64,000 nt of DNA from Arenibacter hampyeongensis. Its GTDB lineage: Bacteria > Bacteroidota > Bacteroidia > Flavobacteriales > Flavobacteriaceae. A model generated the notes under the pieces. The model was not told where the DNA came from, ran no database searches, and was given only the letters and a program-made list of their open reading frames with translations. The DNA is taken from positions 620,001 through 684,000 of the forward strand of contig NZ_PIOB01000002.1 in the NCBI RefSeq assembly GCF_002909255.1, read 5' to 3'. Below, piece after piece: positions 44,369-54,402 of the stretch. A program made the translations under genes and the position numbers. Position 1 is the stretch's first letter. Every line of letters starts with the position of its first letter.

Positions 44369-47300
44369 TTAATTTCCATCTGTACTAATGGAGGAATTGC
44401 TTTGGGCTTCTTTGGCCTTAATTATGGATGACTCTTGTTTGGCTTGGGCCACAATAGTTGGAAAATCACCAAAATTGGCAATAACGCTGTCCAAAATATA
44501 GGTAGCTTGGAAAGCATCTCCCAAGGCGTAGAAATTTTTGGCCATAACGATCAACCCTTTGGCGCTCCATTCCTTATACCCTGCGTAATCCTTAGCCAAT
44601 TTTTGAACCGAAGCATTGGATGCCTCGTAATTTTGGGCCTTATTCTTAAAATAGGCGTCATAATAAAGTGCCTCTGCCGCCAAATCTCCAGTTGCAATTT
44701 TCAACACTTCCGCATACGCCTTTTCTGCCCTGCTTTCATCCTTGGTCTTAATGGCCGATCTCGCAATCATTATTTGGGCATCGCTTTTTATGCGGTTGTC
44801 TATTTTGGTATTGGACAACACTTTTCCAGCATATGTTATGGTCTTGCCATAGTCTGACTGCTCGTAATAACCTTTCATTAAATTGGATTGGGCAAAGGTG
44901 ATGTTCTGCTGAATTTCAGCCTTGGACTCCAATTGTACCAAGTATGGAATGGCGGTAACATAATCATTCTTGCTTACATAGATCTCACATACCCTAGTAA
45001 GGGCCTGTTCGGCGTATTCATTGGTGCCTTTACTGGCTACATTTTCGAAATAGGGCAAAGCTTTATCCTTTTGGCCCTTTCCAAAATACAATTGTGCCAA
45101 ATTGAAATTGGCTTTTAAGGTATTTAAACCGTTTGGAAATTGTTTAACATAGCCTTCATAGCCCTTTATGGCAGCATCCTGATTGCCTTCTATATATTGT
45201 TTGTCCGCAGATTCAAAAGTGGCATTGTCCAATTCGGTATCCGTTACCTCCACAAAGTCAAGTCCTTTTACCCACTGGGCATATTCATTCACCCTGCCCA
45301 AGTCCACATAAATTAGTTTTGCCGTGGTTACGGCCTGAAGTGCTTCCTGGGTGTTGGGATGATCCCTGACCACCGTTTTAAATTTGGCCAAGGCCTGTTC
45401 GTTTCTATTGGCATTATAATGCACCAATCCCTGACGCAACATAGCTTGCGGTACCAATGCACTTCCTCTATAGTCTCCGATCAATTGATCGTAAAGTTGT
45501 AACCCTCTTTCAGTATTGTTGGCTCTCACATAGGAATTGGCCAATTCAAACATAGCATCATCCTTAAGGGTCGAGTTGGGATATTTGGAAACGAAATTGG
45601 AAAGCTCCTCAATCTTCGTGGCACTCCTGTCCACAAAACCATAACTCAATGCTTTTTGGTAAGCAGCGTAGTCGCTCTCCGGAATATTTCTAGCTATAGC
45701 CTTGTTATAAGTTTCAATGGCAGGCCAATACTTACTACTCACAAAATAACTATCGCCCAATCGCAGGTAGGTATCGTTTAATTTTTCACCATCGTTGCTG
45801 GTCTCCGCATAAGTGGAATAGGCGGCTATAGCATTGGTATAATCTCTTAACTTGAAGTAGGTATATGCCAAATTATAATTTAAGTCCTTGAATTCAGGGG
45901 TGGATTTAGCACTGGGAATGGATTTAAATTGAAGGAATCCCGCCAAAGCATCATCAAAGTGATTCATATTGTACTCCGATTCCGCCTTCCAAAAACTTGC
46001 CCTAGCCTTAAAGTATTGGTCTTCCGCATTGTCCAATGATTTTTTAAATACGTCAGACGCCTGCTCATAGTTCAGCTCCAAAAATAATTCCACCCCTCTG
46101 TAAAAGGATACTTTTTGATAAGTTGCCTTGCTGGCGAAATTTTTATTTTTTTCCAGAAGGTCCATCGCCCCGGCAAAATTCTTTGAAGTAATATAAGAAT
46201 CTACCAATAGTTCCTGTATCTCCTCTTTATGGGTGTCATTGGGGTATTTTTCCAAATAAGTTGTCAAAACTTTGGGTACCGGTTCGTATGCATTCCCTAT
46301 TTCATAACTCAATCGGGCATAATTTAGATACGCATCCTTTTGAATTTCTGCGCTAAAATCCATTTGGGAGGCATTTCTAAAGGCATTTAAAGCCTCTTGT
46401 TTTTTATCCAATTTTAAATAACATTCCGCCAAATGATAATAGGCATTTTGAGAAACATCATTACTCCCATCAATTATCTTATTGAACTGTTGTATCCCAT
46501 TGGCATAATCGCCTTGCATATAGTAAGAATAGCCCAGGAAATAATAATCTGTATTGCTCCACTTACCCCTTTTACCCTTGTATTCAGTTAAATAAGGTAT
46601 GGCATTGGCGTATTGCTTTAGATTGAAATAACTTTCGCCAATAATTTTGTTTAGCTCTGATACCTCAGTTCGATCCGATTTTGGCAATTGTTTTTTCGCC
46701 AAGGCGATGGCCTCTTCAAACTTGCCCAATTTAAAGTTCATATCTGCCTGATAATAAGACAGTTTTTCCTCCAGCAAATCTTGATCGGCTATCTGATCAA
46801 AACGCTGATTGGCCTGTGCATAATCATCTTGCTGATACGCTATATACCCCAAGTAGTATTTGGCCTGTGAACCATAAGTGGGCGAGGTTGTGACCTGATT
46901 TAGATAACGCTCCGCATCCTTAGGCTTGTTGGATGAAAATAAGGCGTATCCATTGTTAAAATTGAAGCGTTCCTTGTCTTTTCTGGACATGGAACTCTGA
47001 TCTACTTTACCGTACCATTTTAAGGCATAGGGATATTTTCCAGTTTCAAAATAATAATCGGCCACATCAATATAGGCAGAATTGCGCTTGGTGGAAGTAG
47101 GGAACTTTTCTACAAAGTCCTCCATTAACCTGTCGGCCCCCAACTGATTTAGGCGAATAGCGGCCGTCGCGGCATAATACGCACTGTTAGCCTGGGTTTC
47201 TTCATCCCTGGTATTGTTTTTTACTTTGTCAAAGATAGTCTGAGCTGCTTGATACTGTTTATTGTTATACAAGGCCAAAGCTTCCTGGTAGTCCTTTTGG

Positions 47301-47389
47301 TCAAAAGTATAAATTTTAGATTCTTGGGCTTTCGCATAAAACAAAGACCCAAAAAAACACAGTATTACAGCGGTTTTTTTTCTTAGCAT
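44369..47389 (-). CDS. large TPR-repeat exported protein
   Basis: Protein of 1006 residues with a signal peptide (MLRKKTAVILCFFGSLFYAKAQ) followed by tetratricopeptide repeats nearly end to end. Examples are AQTIFDKVKNN, the YALKWYGKVDQ region, AIPYLTEYK, ALNAFRNAS, AIAAYSTYAE and ALAKFKTVVRDHPN. Such superhelical scaffolds mediate protein-protein contacts; the signal peptide places it in the periplasm or at the inner face of the outer membrane. Operon with the barrel gene and divergent from ftsE. An inverted repeat, TTACCGT (47412-47418) / ACGGTAA (47433-47439), lies just upstream and may be an operator. I do not recognise a specific gene name. Confidence 0.85.
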   Translation of the reverse strand: MLRKKTAVILCFFGSLFYAKAQESKIYTFDQKDYQEALALYNNKQYQAAQTIFDKVKNNTRDEETQANSAYYAATAAIRLNQLGADRLMEDFVEKFPTSTKRNSAYIDVADYYFETGKYPYALKWYGKVDQSSMSRKDKERFNFNNGYALFSSNKPKDAERYLNQVTTSPTYGSQAKYYLGYIAYQQDDYAQANQRFDQIADQDLLEEKLSYYQADMNFKLGKFEEAIALAKKQLPKSDRTEVSELNKIIGESYFNLKQYANAIPYLTEYKGKRGKWSNTDYYFLGYSYYMQGDYANGIQQFNKIIDGSNDVSQNAYYHLAECYLKLDKKQEALNAFRNASQMDFSAEIQKDAYLNYARLSYEIGNAYEPVPKVLTTYLEKYPNDTHKEEIQELLVDSYITSKNFAGAMDLLEKNKNFASKATYQKVSFYRGVELFLELNYEQASDVFKKSLDNAEDQYFKARASFWKAESEYNMNHFDDALAGFLQFKSIPSAKSTPEFKDLNYNLAYTYFKLRDYTNAIAAYSTYAETSNDGEKLNDTYLRLGDSYFVSSKYWPAIETYNKAIARNIPESDYAAYQKALSYGFVDRSATKIEELSNFVSKYPNSTLKDDAMFELANSYVRANNTERGLQLYDQLIGDYRGSALVPQAMLRQGLVHYNANRNEQALAKFKTVVRDHPNTQEALQAVTTAKLIYVDLGRVNEYAQWVKGLDFVEVTDTELDNATFESADKQYIEGNQDAAIKGYEGYVKQFPNGLNTLKANFNLAQLYFGKGQKDKALPYFENVASKGTNEYAEQALTRVCEIYVSKNDYVTAIPYLVQLESKAEIQQNITFAQSNLMKGYYEQSDYGKTITYAGKVLSNTKIDNRIKSDAQIMIARSAIKTKDESRAEKAYAEVLKIATGDLAAEALYYDAYFKNKAQNYEASNASVQKLAKDYAGYKEWSAKGLIVMAKNFYALGDAFQATYILDSVIANFGDFPTIVAQAKQESSIIKAKEAQSNSSISTDGN

Positions 47390-47536
47390 AATGTTCTCTA
47401 GAAGTTAAGAATTACCGTAATTAAATTATATAACGGTAAATATTGTCCTCAAGTATATGATAAAGAAAAAGATTTTTTAAGAAGATTTGATTTATTTCCA
47501 AAGGAACTTATTACATTTATATCAACATTAAAAATT

Positions 47537-48220
47537 ATGAGCGAAAGCATATTGCAGCTGAAGGATGTAGCCGTATTTCAGGGAGAAAATTTAGTATTGA
47601 ACGATATCACCCTGGAAATAAAAAAAGGGGAGTTCGTGTATCTTATCGGGAAGACGGGCAGTGGAAAAAGTAGCTTTATGAAAACTTTATATGGTGACCT
47701 CCCGTTAAAACAAGGGAGCGGTCACATTGTAGATTTTGATCTTACCACTTTAAAGGAAAAAGAAATTCCTTATTTGAGAAGAAAACTGGGAGTTGTTTTC
47801 CAGGATTTTAAATTATTGCCTGATCGCAACGTCAACAACAATCTACTTTTTGTGCTTAAGGCAACCGGCTGGAAGGACCGGAGCGAAATGAATGCAAAGA
47901 TTGAAGATGTCTTGGACAAAGTAGGCATGAAAACAAAAGGTTTTAAATTTCCTCATGAACTTTCGGGCGGGGAACAACAGCGTATCGCCATTGCACGAGC
48001 CCTACTGAATGATCCAGATCTAATTCTGGCGGATGAACCTACAGGGAATCTAGACCCCCAGACCAGCGTTGAGGTAATGAAGGTACTTCAGGATATCAAC
48101 AAAACGGGAAGGACCATTCTTATGGCCACCCACGACTATGCCCTTATTCTTAAATATCCATCAAAGACATTGAAGTGCGATGGCAATAAGGTGTTTGAAG
48201 TCATACAAAGGGCAGTTTAA
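47537..48220 (+). CDS. ftsE: cell-division ABC ATPase FtsE
   Basis: Cytoplasmic ATPase of 227 residues. Walker [12 protein letters not shown]-loop [14 protein letters not shown], signature [16 protein letters not shown], Walker [14 protein letters not shown] and His-switch ATHDY. The FKLLPDR segment is characteristic of FtsE, which with the membrane protein FtsX controls peptidoglycan hydrolases at the septum. No ftsX is found next to it in this window. The related LolD is the main alternative. The promoter must lie in the 147-base gap shared with the TPR gene. Confidence 0.9.
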   Translation: MSESILQLKDVAVFQGENLVLNDITLEIKKGEFVYLIGKTGSGKSSFMKTLYGDLPLKQGSGHIVDFDLTTLKEKEIPYLRRKLGVVFQDFKLLPDRNVNNNLLFVLKATGWKDRSEMNAKIEDVLDKVGMKTKGFKFPHELSGGEQQRIAIARALLNDPDLILADEPTGNLDPQTSVEVMKVLQDINKTGRTILMATHDYALILKYPSKTLKCDGNKVFEVIQRAV

Positions 48221-48447
48221 ATTTTAATAAGAGATTATACCCTAGTCCATACCCACCATTTTTTTACAAAACTCACCCTAAACAGCTAGTCTTATTAATG
48301 GCTTATCTGCTTGTACATACGGCGTACGACACCAGTTTATGGCCTTTTTTCCCAAATCTGGTTCACTTCAGTTAAATCCAAAGTCGCTTCACCCTTCATT
48401 TTGTACACTTCACTTATTTACCACCCTTAAGTCATCAATGCTCCCTT

Positions 48448-48455
48448 TATATTTG
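48448..48455 (+). promoter_or_regulatory. -7 promoter element of the repeat-protein gene
   Basis: TATATTTG matches TAnnTTTG and lies 46 bases before the ATG. The 281-base gap from ftsE shows no other feature; no good -33 TTTG is seen at the expected distance. Confidence 0.45.
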
Positions 48456-48501
48456 TACTAGGAATAAAACATATATCAAAATATTCATAAAATCAAATAA
48501 T

Positions 48502-48984
48502 ATGAAAAACGCAACTCTATTAATAAGTACCATACTAATATCCCTTTCACTGTTTTCTTTTTCAGGGAAGGACAAATGTTTAAAATCTGATGACATCAAC
48601 TGTTATATCGAAACCCATAACCCCTTTGCGGAAGGCTTACTTATGGATGAAGAAGTAAGAAATTTAAGCTTGGATCAAATCACCCTTATTGATGAGGAGG
48701 AGGAAATTAACCTAGGATTCGATACGGCCAACTACCTTCCCTTTGGATTCGATGCTTATGCTGGGATGGAATTAGACCTAAATAGTATTATTGTTGAGGA
48801 ATTGGATGAAGAAATTGTATTGGATTTTGATCCGGCAAAATATCTACCACTTGGTTTCAATGCCTATGACGGTATGGAACTAAATCTTAACGATATTGTT
48901 TTGGAAGAATTGGAGGAGGAAATTAATCTTGGGTTTGAAGTGAGGAATTATCTTCCAAAAGGATTTGACCCTTATGCCAAATAA
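48502..48984 (+). CDS. exported acidic protein with three 36-residue repeats
   Basis: Hypothetical protein of 160 residues. A signal peptide (MKNATLLISTILISLSLFSF) precedes a very acidic body. The motif YLPxGFxxY recurs at residues 78, 114 and 150, spaced exactly 36 residues, and each is preceded by an EE(I/V)xLxF strand. The first and second units continue AGMELDLN and DGMELNLN, and the last unit is truncated after PY. No enzyme motif is present; a calcium-binding, adhesive or surface role is possible but unproven. The gene ends before a terminator hairpin, so it is monocistronic. Confidence 0.72.
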   Translation: MKNATLLISTILISLSLFSFSGKDKCLKSDDINCYIETHNPFAEGLLMDEEVRNLSLDQITLIDEEEEINLGFDTANYLPFGFDAYAGMELDLNSIIVEELDEEIVLDFDPAKYLPLGFNAYDGMELNLNDIVLEELEEEINLGFEVRNYLPKGFDPYAK

Positions 48985-49011
48985 AGAATAAATTAGTAAT
49001 ACTAAATATAG

Positions 49012-49042
49012 GCCCTTGACACTTCTCAAGGGCTTTTTTTTT
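49012..49042 (+). terminator. intrinsic terminator
   Basis: GCCCTTGA (49012-49019) / TCAAGGGC (49026-49033) with a six-base loop and a run of nine T. It ends the repeat-protein gene. Confidence 0.88.
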
Positions 49043-49130
49043 ACGCAGTGCCAATAGAGCTATTAAAATCTATGCTGCGAACTATGATAGGGATGATTAA
49101 TGAAGTATATTTAAAAATAACAATGTTAAA

Positions 49131-50168
49131 ATGGAAGCTCCAAAACAGGTTAAACAGCTCGAAATAATAAAGATTGCATTACTCATCGCTGTTTTGGTGA
49201 CCCTTCCTCTGACCATATCCCTTTTCAGGTCAACCGGGTTTAATAAAGAGATTTTCTCCAGTGAGCTGTTTGTTGATCTTGATCTAAAATTCTGGTTTTT
49301 CTTCCTTTTTTCCTGGACTGCACTTCAGTTCAACACCAATTTTATTTATCGCATCCCTAAAAAGAACCGCTTGGTGGATTGGGGATTGAGGCTTGTGGGC
49401 AATATTGTAATTCTAGTGGCCACAATTTCTATTCTAAATATGGTTTACCCTATTTTTATTGACAAGGACATTTCTAACAGGGAAGAGGATTTTCAAGATT
49501 TTATATTCATCGTTGTCCACATCATCATACTTTTTATTTCCAGAATTTTAAGGCTTAAAATTATTCAGGGTGAAAGTATTCTGGAAAATGAACATTTAAA
49601 ACAACAAAACCTTCAAAATGAACTTTCTGCCCTAAAGAATCAAATCAACCCGCATTTTCTTTTCAATTCCCTAAACACACTTAATTCCCTTATACGAGAC
49701 AATAAGGAGGCTACCATGTTTGTTAAAAAGCTTTCCTTTATGTACCGCTATATATTGCAAAGCGGGGATAGAGACCTGGTCCCTTTAAAAGACGAACTTA
49801 AATTTCTAGAAAGCTATACCTATTTAATAAAAACAAGATACAGGAACCGTTTTCAAATAGATATCGCCATTGATGAAAGTTATCTAGACAGAAAAATTCC
49901 ACCCTTGGCATTACAATTATTGGTAGAAAATGCGGTAAAACATAACGAGATTTCCGAAACACATCCATTAAAAGTCCTCATCTACTCACAGGGCCAATGC
50001 ATTTATGTGGAGAACAAAGTACGGGCGCGGACCACATTGGCGGAAGGTACCGGTACCGGACTTCTAAATCTTTACAAACGTTATTATATGATAAGAAAGC
50101 AACAAATTATTGTGGATAAACAAAATGATATTTTCCGCGTAAAGTTACCTTTGAATAAAATGACATGA
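49131..50168 (+). CDS. LytS/YehU-type sensor histidine kinase
   Basis: Inner-membrane kinase of 345 residues. About four hydrophobic helices occupy residues 12-150; a coiled-coil linker (ENEHLKQQNLQNELSALKNQ) follows. The His_kinase domain (PF06580 type) carries the phospho-acceptor in QINPHFLFNSLNTL near 180, then PPLALQLLVENAVKHN (N box) and a GTGTGLLNLYKRY G-box. The response regulator starts four bases before its stop (ATGA overlap), so the two are translationally coupled. The stimulus is unknown; the N terminus has no extra sensing domain. Confidence 0.92.
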   Translation: MEAPKQVKQLEIIKIALLIAVLVTLPLTISLFRSTGFNKEIFSSELFVDLDLKFWFFFLFSWTALQFNTNFIYRIPKKNRLVDWGLRLVGNIVILVATISILNMVYPIFIDKDISNREEDFQDFIFIVVHIIILFISRILRLKIIQGESILENEHLKQQNLQNELSALKNQINPHFLFNSLNTLNSLIRDNKEATMFVKKLSFMYRYILQSGDRDLVPLKDELKFLESYTYLIKTRYRNRFQIDIAIDESYLDRKIPPLALQLLVENAVKHNEISETHPLKVLIYSQGQCIYVENKVRARTTLAEGTGTGLLNLYKRYYMIRKQQIIVDKQNDIFRVKLPLNKMT

Positions 50169-50926
50169 AAGTAGTAATTGTAGAAGATGAAATGGCGGCA
50201 AGTGAAAACCTTGTCTATATGCTCAAAAACTTGGAGGATAACATTGAGATATTGGCCGTGCTCGACTCTGTAAAAACCTCCGTTGATTATTTTTCCCAAA
50301 ATCAGGGGGCCGACCTGGTTTTTATGGATATACATCTGGCCGATGGGCTGTCATTTGAAATTTTTGATGCCATAAAAATTGATGCTCCCATAATCTTTAC
50401 TACTGCATATGACCAATATGCCTTAAAAGCCTTCAAACTAAATAGCATCGATTATTTATTAAAACCCATAGATGAGGATGAGTTGGAAGAAAGCCTACTT
50501 CAATTTAAGGAGCAAAAAGAAGGTAAAGGTCTTATTTCCAATCAAGTCGAAGGATTACTGCATTTATTAAAAGATCAGAAAAAAGGCTACAAATCAATGT
50601 ATTTGGTCCATCACAGAGACGAATTGATACCAATAAAGACTGAAAAAATTGCCTACCTATATATAGATAACGGAATTGTTAAAGCGGTAACCAAGGAAAA
50701 ACAAACTCATTTCATAGAACAAAAATTGGAAGACATTGAAAATGAACTGGACCCGTCCAATTTTTACCGTCTAAACCGCCAATTTATTGTTCAAAGAGAT
50801 GCTATTTCTGGGATCAAACAATATTTTAACGGAAAACTTATCGTTAATGTTATCCCGACCTATGAAGAGCGGGTAATTGTGAGCAAAGCCAAAGCTGCCG
50901 AATTTAAAAATTGGATGAATCATTAA
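50165..50926 (+). CDS. LytR/AlgR-type response regulator (REC + LytTR)
   Basis: Response regulator of 253 residues: receiver domain 1-120 with VVIVEDE at the start, the phospho-acceptor Asp in DLVFMDIHLAD near 55, and FTTAYDQYALKAF with the conserved Thr/Tyr region, plus YLLKPID with the Lys. The C-terminal LytTR DNA-binding domain includes IAYLYIDNGIVKAVT, DPSNFYRLNRQFIVQRDAI and the terminal beta-strands. It is the partner of the overlapping kinase. Targets are unknown; no adjacent gene is obviously its regulon. Confidence 0.93.
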   Translation: MKVVIVEDEMAASENLVYMLKNLEDNIEILAVLDSVKTSVDYFSQNQGADLVFMDIHLADGLSFEIFDAIKIDAPIIFTTAYDQYALKAFKLNSIDYLLKPIDEDELEESLLQFKEQKEGKGLISNQVEGLLHLLKDQKKGYKSMYLVHHRDELIPIKTEKIAYLYIDNGIVKAVTKEKQTHFIEQKLEDIENELDPSNFYRLNRQFIVQRDAISGIKQYFNGKLIVNVIPTYEERVIVSKAKAAEFKNWMNH

Positions 50927-51081
50927 ACTGCTGGGCATTAAACAACTTTCAACACAAGGCCATAAAACAAGTTCAAGCTCTTTTAATTCCATCTACCGGA
51001 CCAAAAAAACTCAATCCGTCAAATGTCCATAACTTAACCTTTACGCCCAACTCCATAAAGTAATGGACCAAAAAATGCCCC

Positions 51082-54000
51082 TTACTTGCCTTCGACATTG
51101 TTTGTATTAGAGTCTCCTTGCAATACAACGGATTTAGATCCCGTCAACGGCTTAACATTGTTTTCCCCATTATCCGTATAACTGGCCGTAATCACCATTA
51201 CAGTTGCTCCCTTTGTAGGATTTGGAACTATGCTTCCCTCTGCCGGTAATGATTTCTTCTTAACGGCCGTACTTGCAAGGGATTGGATATACATTCCTAT
51301 CTGTCTGGATTCATCCTTGGTCATATTGGGATGTGCAGGCATGGTTACTTCTCCCCAAACACCACTACCCCCGGAAATTATCTTTCCCTGCAGATAGCTT
51401 AGTCCCTTTTTATCGTCCTTGTACTTTTCAGCTATGTCAGTATACATCGGCCCAATAGATTTTTCCTTTTCTTTATGACAGGTTTTACAGTCCAATGCCA
51501 ATGTCAAAGCCTTTCCTGTAACGGCAGCCGAAACTTCTTGATGTCCCAAAGAAAGTGAAGCTTCATCCAAACCATCCATATAATCTACGGAAACAAAAAT
51601 ATTGTCCACATCGATCGCGGATCCACCTGGATCAATAACGGAAACTTTATAATTCAAAGCCACCCCTGGCATAAAAAAAGAGGTGTTACCTCCACTGATA
51701 TCTATAGACACTTCCGGTCTGGTATTTCCGGCAACAATGTTTAGAACTTCACTTTTGGCCGATGCCTCCTGATTATCCACCACAGTGGCAGAAACATTAT
51801 AATCCCCTGCATTTTCATAGGTATATACTATATCCGGTGTAGCGGTTTCCTTGGTTTCACCATTCCCCAAATCCCACACATAGGTCATGCTATCCTGCTC
51901 CCTATCCCTTGCCTCTACTTTTGCATTAATAGTCAAAGGAAGTTTTCCGGATGTTTTATCAACAATAATATTTTCGATTATGGGAGGTCTATTGCCCCCA
52001 TTGAATTCTATATAGCTCAATGCAGAATCATCATTTTTAGAAAACCAGCCACTGCCATACTCCAAGAGATATACTCTACCATCAGGACCAACCTCCATAT
52101 CTATGAGGTTATTTACCTTAATATGATCCGCAAAAGGTTCCATCTTATTAAATTCCCCATTGGGAAATAAGCTAACCGCCATCATCCAGCCTCGTATCCA
52201 ATCATAAACCAATACTTTACCATCGTAATACTCCGGCAGGGCATTGGGACCATTGTAGAGATCAGAATAGTACACAGGTCCCGCCATAGCGTTCCTTCCT
52301 CCAGTACCGGTTTGCGGAAATTCCTGGGATTCCACATAGGGATAAAAACCATAGGCCGGCATTGCTTCAGGAAGTTCCCTAAGCCCCGTATTATTTTTTG
52401 AATCGTTAATAGGTTTTTTTGGATCAAAGGCCTCTCCGCTCTCGCCCGTAGCATAATCATAGCTACGGTATGGCTTGTTATCCGCTACGAACAATGGCCA
52501 ACCAAAATTTCCAGCTTCCCTAGCCTGATTCATTTCATCATAACCTCTGGGTCCTCTAGTATCTAAGCTATCAACCCTAGCATCAGGCCCCACATCTCCC
52601 CAATATAAATATCCCCTTTTGGGGTCAACAGAAATCCTATACGGATTACGATGGCCCATAGTAAATATTTCAGGTCTGGTCTTGGCAGTTCCTTCAGGGA
52701 ATAAATTTCCTTCCGGAATACTATAACTTCCATCCTCATTTACCTTAATTCTCAATATTTTACCTCTAAGATCATTGGTATTTCCGGAAGATCGACGCGC
52801 ATCGTACTGTTCTTTTCCCGGAATGTCGTTTAAGGGAGCAAAGCCACTATTCACATATTTTACCCCTTTTTCACTAAAAGGTGTGGAATTGTCCCCTGTA
52901 GATAAATACAACATATTATCCGGTCCAAAAGCTATTGATCCACCGGTATGGCAACATATCTCGCGCTGGCTATCCACTTCAAGAATTATCTGTTCCGTAG
53001 TGGTTTCCAAAACATCGTTCTCAAATTTAAACCTGGACAAACGGTTTACCCACTTATCGCCTGTTGGGCTGTAGAACAAATAAATCCAATGGTTGGTTTC
53101 AAAATTGGGGTCTTTCTGCAAACCCATTAATCCTTCCTCCGCATTGGCATTTGCAGTCAAAGTCTTGTTATAAACATCCAAATAACCAACTTGCGACAAC
53201 TCTTTGGTTGCTGCCTTGTACAACATTATTTCACCCCTTCTTTGGGAAATTAAGACATCATTATTAGGTAAAATTGCCATTTCAGTAGGCTCAAAAAATT
53301 CACCATATTTTAAAGGAACTTTGGTAAAGCGATCGGTATCGGGAGGAATCTGGGTAGAAACCTTTGTATAATCCAAGACTTCATTCTTTCCTATGGCATA
53401 TTGAATACCTCCCAACAGATGTTTTAAATACAACGATTCGGAAAAGCTTTCCTCGGTGTGGCCCAAGGCCGTATAAAAAGCACGACCGCCATCGTATTCG
53501 TGATACCAGCTCATGGGGTGATGATCACCGTTGATACCTCCCTCATAACTCTTTTCGTCAACGGTCATCAAAACGTGTACGTCCGGATTTATTTTCTTAA
53601 AATTATAGAGCTCATCGGTGCGATGCCAGATAGTATCGGCAAACATGTTGGTAGCACTAAAAGAGTTGTCCTTAATAACAAAATCAGCTTCTGGTGTCCC
53701 TGCTGGATGACTTGCAAAATAAGCTCCGACCAATCTACCATACCAATTCCAATCATATTCGGTATCTGTAGCGGCATGCACACCAACGAAACCTCCACCT
53801 GCCTGAATATACCTTTCAAAGGCGGCCTCTTGTTTAGCATCCAATATATTGCCCGTGGTACTCAAAAATACTATAGCAGAATACTTTTTTAGGTCTTCAT
53901 CATTAAAGATATCGGCATTTTTTGTAGTATCCACACTAATATTGTTTTCCTGCCCTAATTTTTGAACTGCTTCCAATCCTTTGGGTATGGAAGAATGTTT

Positions 54001-54117
54001 AAATCCCATAGTTTTGGAAAAAACCAAAATTCGGGGTTCGCCCTCCCTTTTCTTGCTATCACAAGAAGTAAATAATAACATAAAAACACCAAGGATAATG
54101 GCAAAGTAATTTTTCAT
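51082..54117 (-). CDS. ThuA + sugar dehydrogenase + PKD + cytochrome c lipoprotein
   Basis: Lipoprotein of 1011 residues (signal ending LLFTSC, Cys19). Domains in order: a ThuA-like domain at about 30-240 (ILVFSKTMGFKHSSIP, GGGFVGVHAATDTEYDW, HPMSWYHEYDGGRAFYTALGH); a PQQ-type sugar dehydrogenase/sorbosone dehydrogenase beta-propeller at about 260-680 (EGLMGLQKDPNF, CCHTGGSIAFGPDNMLY, FTMGHRNPYRIS, GDVGPDAR); a PKD domain at about 700-790; a linker; and a class I cytochrome c with CKTCHKEK near 875 and the Met ligand in TMPAHP. It should be a periplasmic oxidation system passing electrons to its own haem. Common in Bacteroidota; the substrate is unknown. Confidence 0.9.
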   Translation of the reverse strand: MKNYFAIILGVFMLLFTSCDSKKREGEPRILVFSKTMGFKHSSIPKGLEAVQKLGQENNISVDTTKNADIFNDEDLKKYSAIVFLSTTGNILDAKQEAAFERYIQAGGGFVGVHAATDTEYDWNWYGRLVGAYFASHPAGTPEADFVIKDNSFSATNMFADTIWHRTDELYNFKKINPDVHVLMTVDEKSYEGGINGDHHPMSWYHEYDGGRAFYTALGHTEESFSESLYLKHLLGGIQYAIGKNEVLDYTKVSTQIPPDTDRFTKVPLKYGEFFEPTEMAILPNNDVLISQRRGEIMLYKAATKELSQVGYLDVYNKTLTANANAEEGLMGLQKDPNFETNHWIYLFYSPTGDKWVNRLSRFKFENDVLETTTEQIILEVDSQREICCHTGGSIAFGPDNMLYLSTGDNSTPFSEKGVKYVNSGFAPLNDIPGKEQYDARRSSGNTNDLRGKILRIKVNEDGSYSIPEGNLFPEGTAKTRPEIFTMGHRNPYRISVDPKRGYLYWGDVGPDARVDSLDTRGPRGYDEMNQAREAGNFGWPLFVADNKPYRSYDYATGESGEAFDPKKPINDSKNNTGLRELPEAMPAYGFYPYVESQEFPQTGTGGRNAMAGPVYYSDLYNGPNALPEYYDGKVLVYDWIRGWMMAVSLFPNGEFNKMEPFADHIKVNNLIDMEVGPDGRVYLLEYGSGWFSKNDDSALSYIEFNGGNRPPIIENIIVDKTSGKLPLTINAKVEARDREQDSMTYVWDLGNGETKETATPDIVYTYENAGDYNVSATVVDNQEASAKSEVLNIVAGNTRPEVSIDISGGNTSFFMPGVALNYKVSVIDPGGSAIDVDNIFVSVDYMDGLDEASLSLGHQEVSAAVTGKALTLALDCKTCHKEKEKSIGPMYTDIAEKYKDDKKGLSYLQGKIISGGSGVWGEVTMPAHPNMTKDESRQIGMYIQSLASTAVKKKSLPAEGSIVPNPTKGATVMVITASYTDNGENNVKPLTGSKSVVLQGDSNTNNVEGK

Positions 54118-54402
54118 CGATACGATATTAAAAAGATTGTTTGGATCTAACTGAGAAGCTTAATTTATACATAATGGAATTGGAAGTCGAAAAATCAAAA
54201 GGACATAGCTCATTTTTAAAATAATAAACAATATGCCATACCCGAAATTTTGAATTTTTCAAATATAGCATTTATTTAATATTATTGCAGCTACACTTTT
54301 AATTATTGAAAGGCTTGCATTTTTTCCATTCCCAAGATCACATTCAAAAGGCTTCACTTCTGCGAAAATTATTTTATACCTTTAAGCAACCAACCAAGGC
54401 CA

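Noticed and set aside
44435..44857. 140-codon frame antisense to the TPR gene
   Set aside because: Inside the TPR coding region, with composition expected of an antisense frame.
53458..53892. 144-codon frame antisense to the ThuA/dehydrogenase gene
   Set aside because: Shadow of a strong coding region with clear domains on the other strand.
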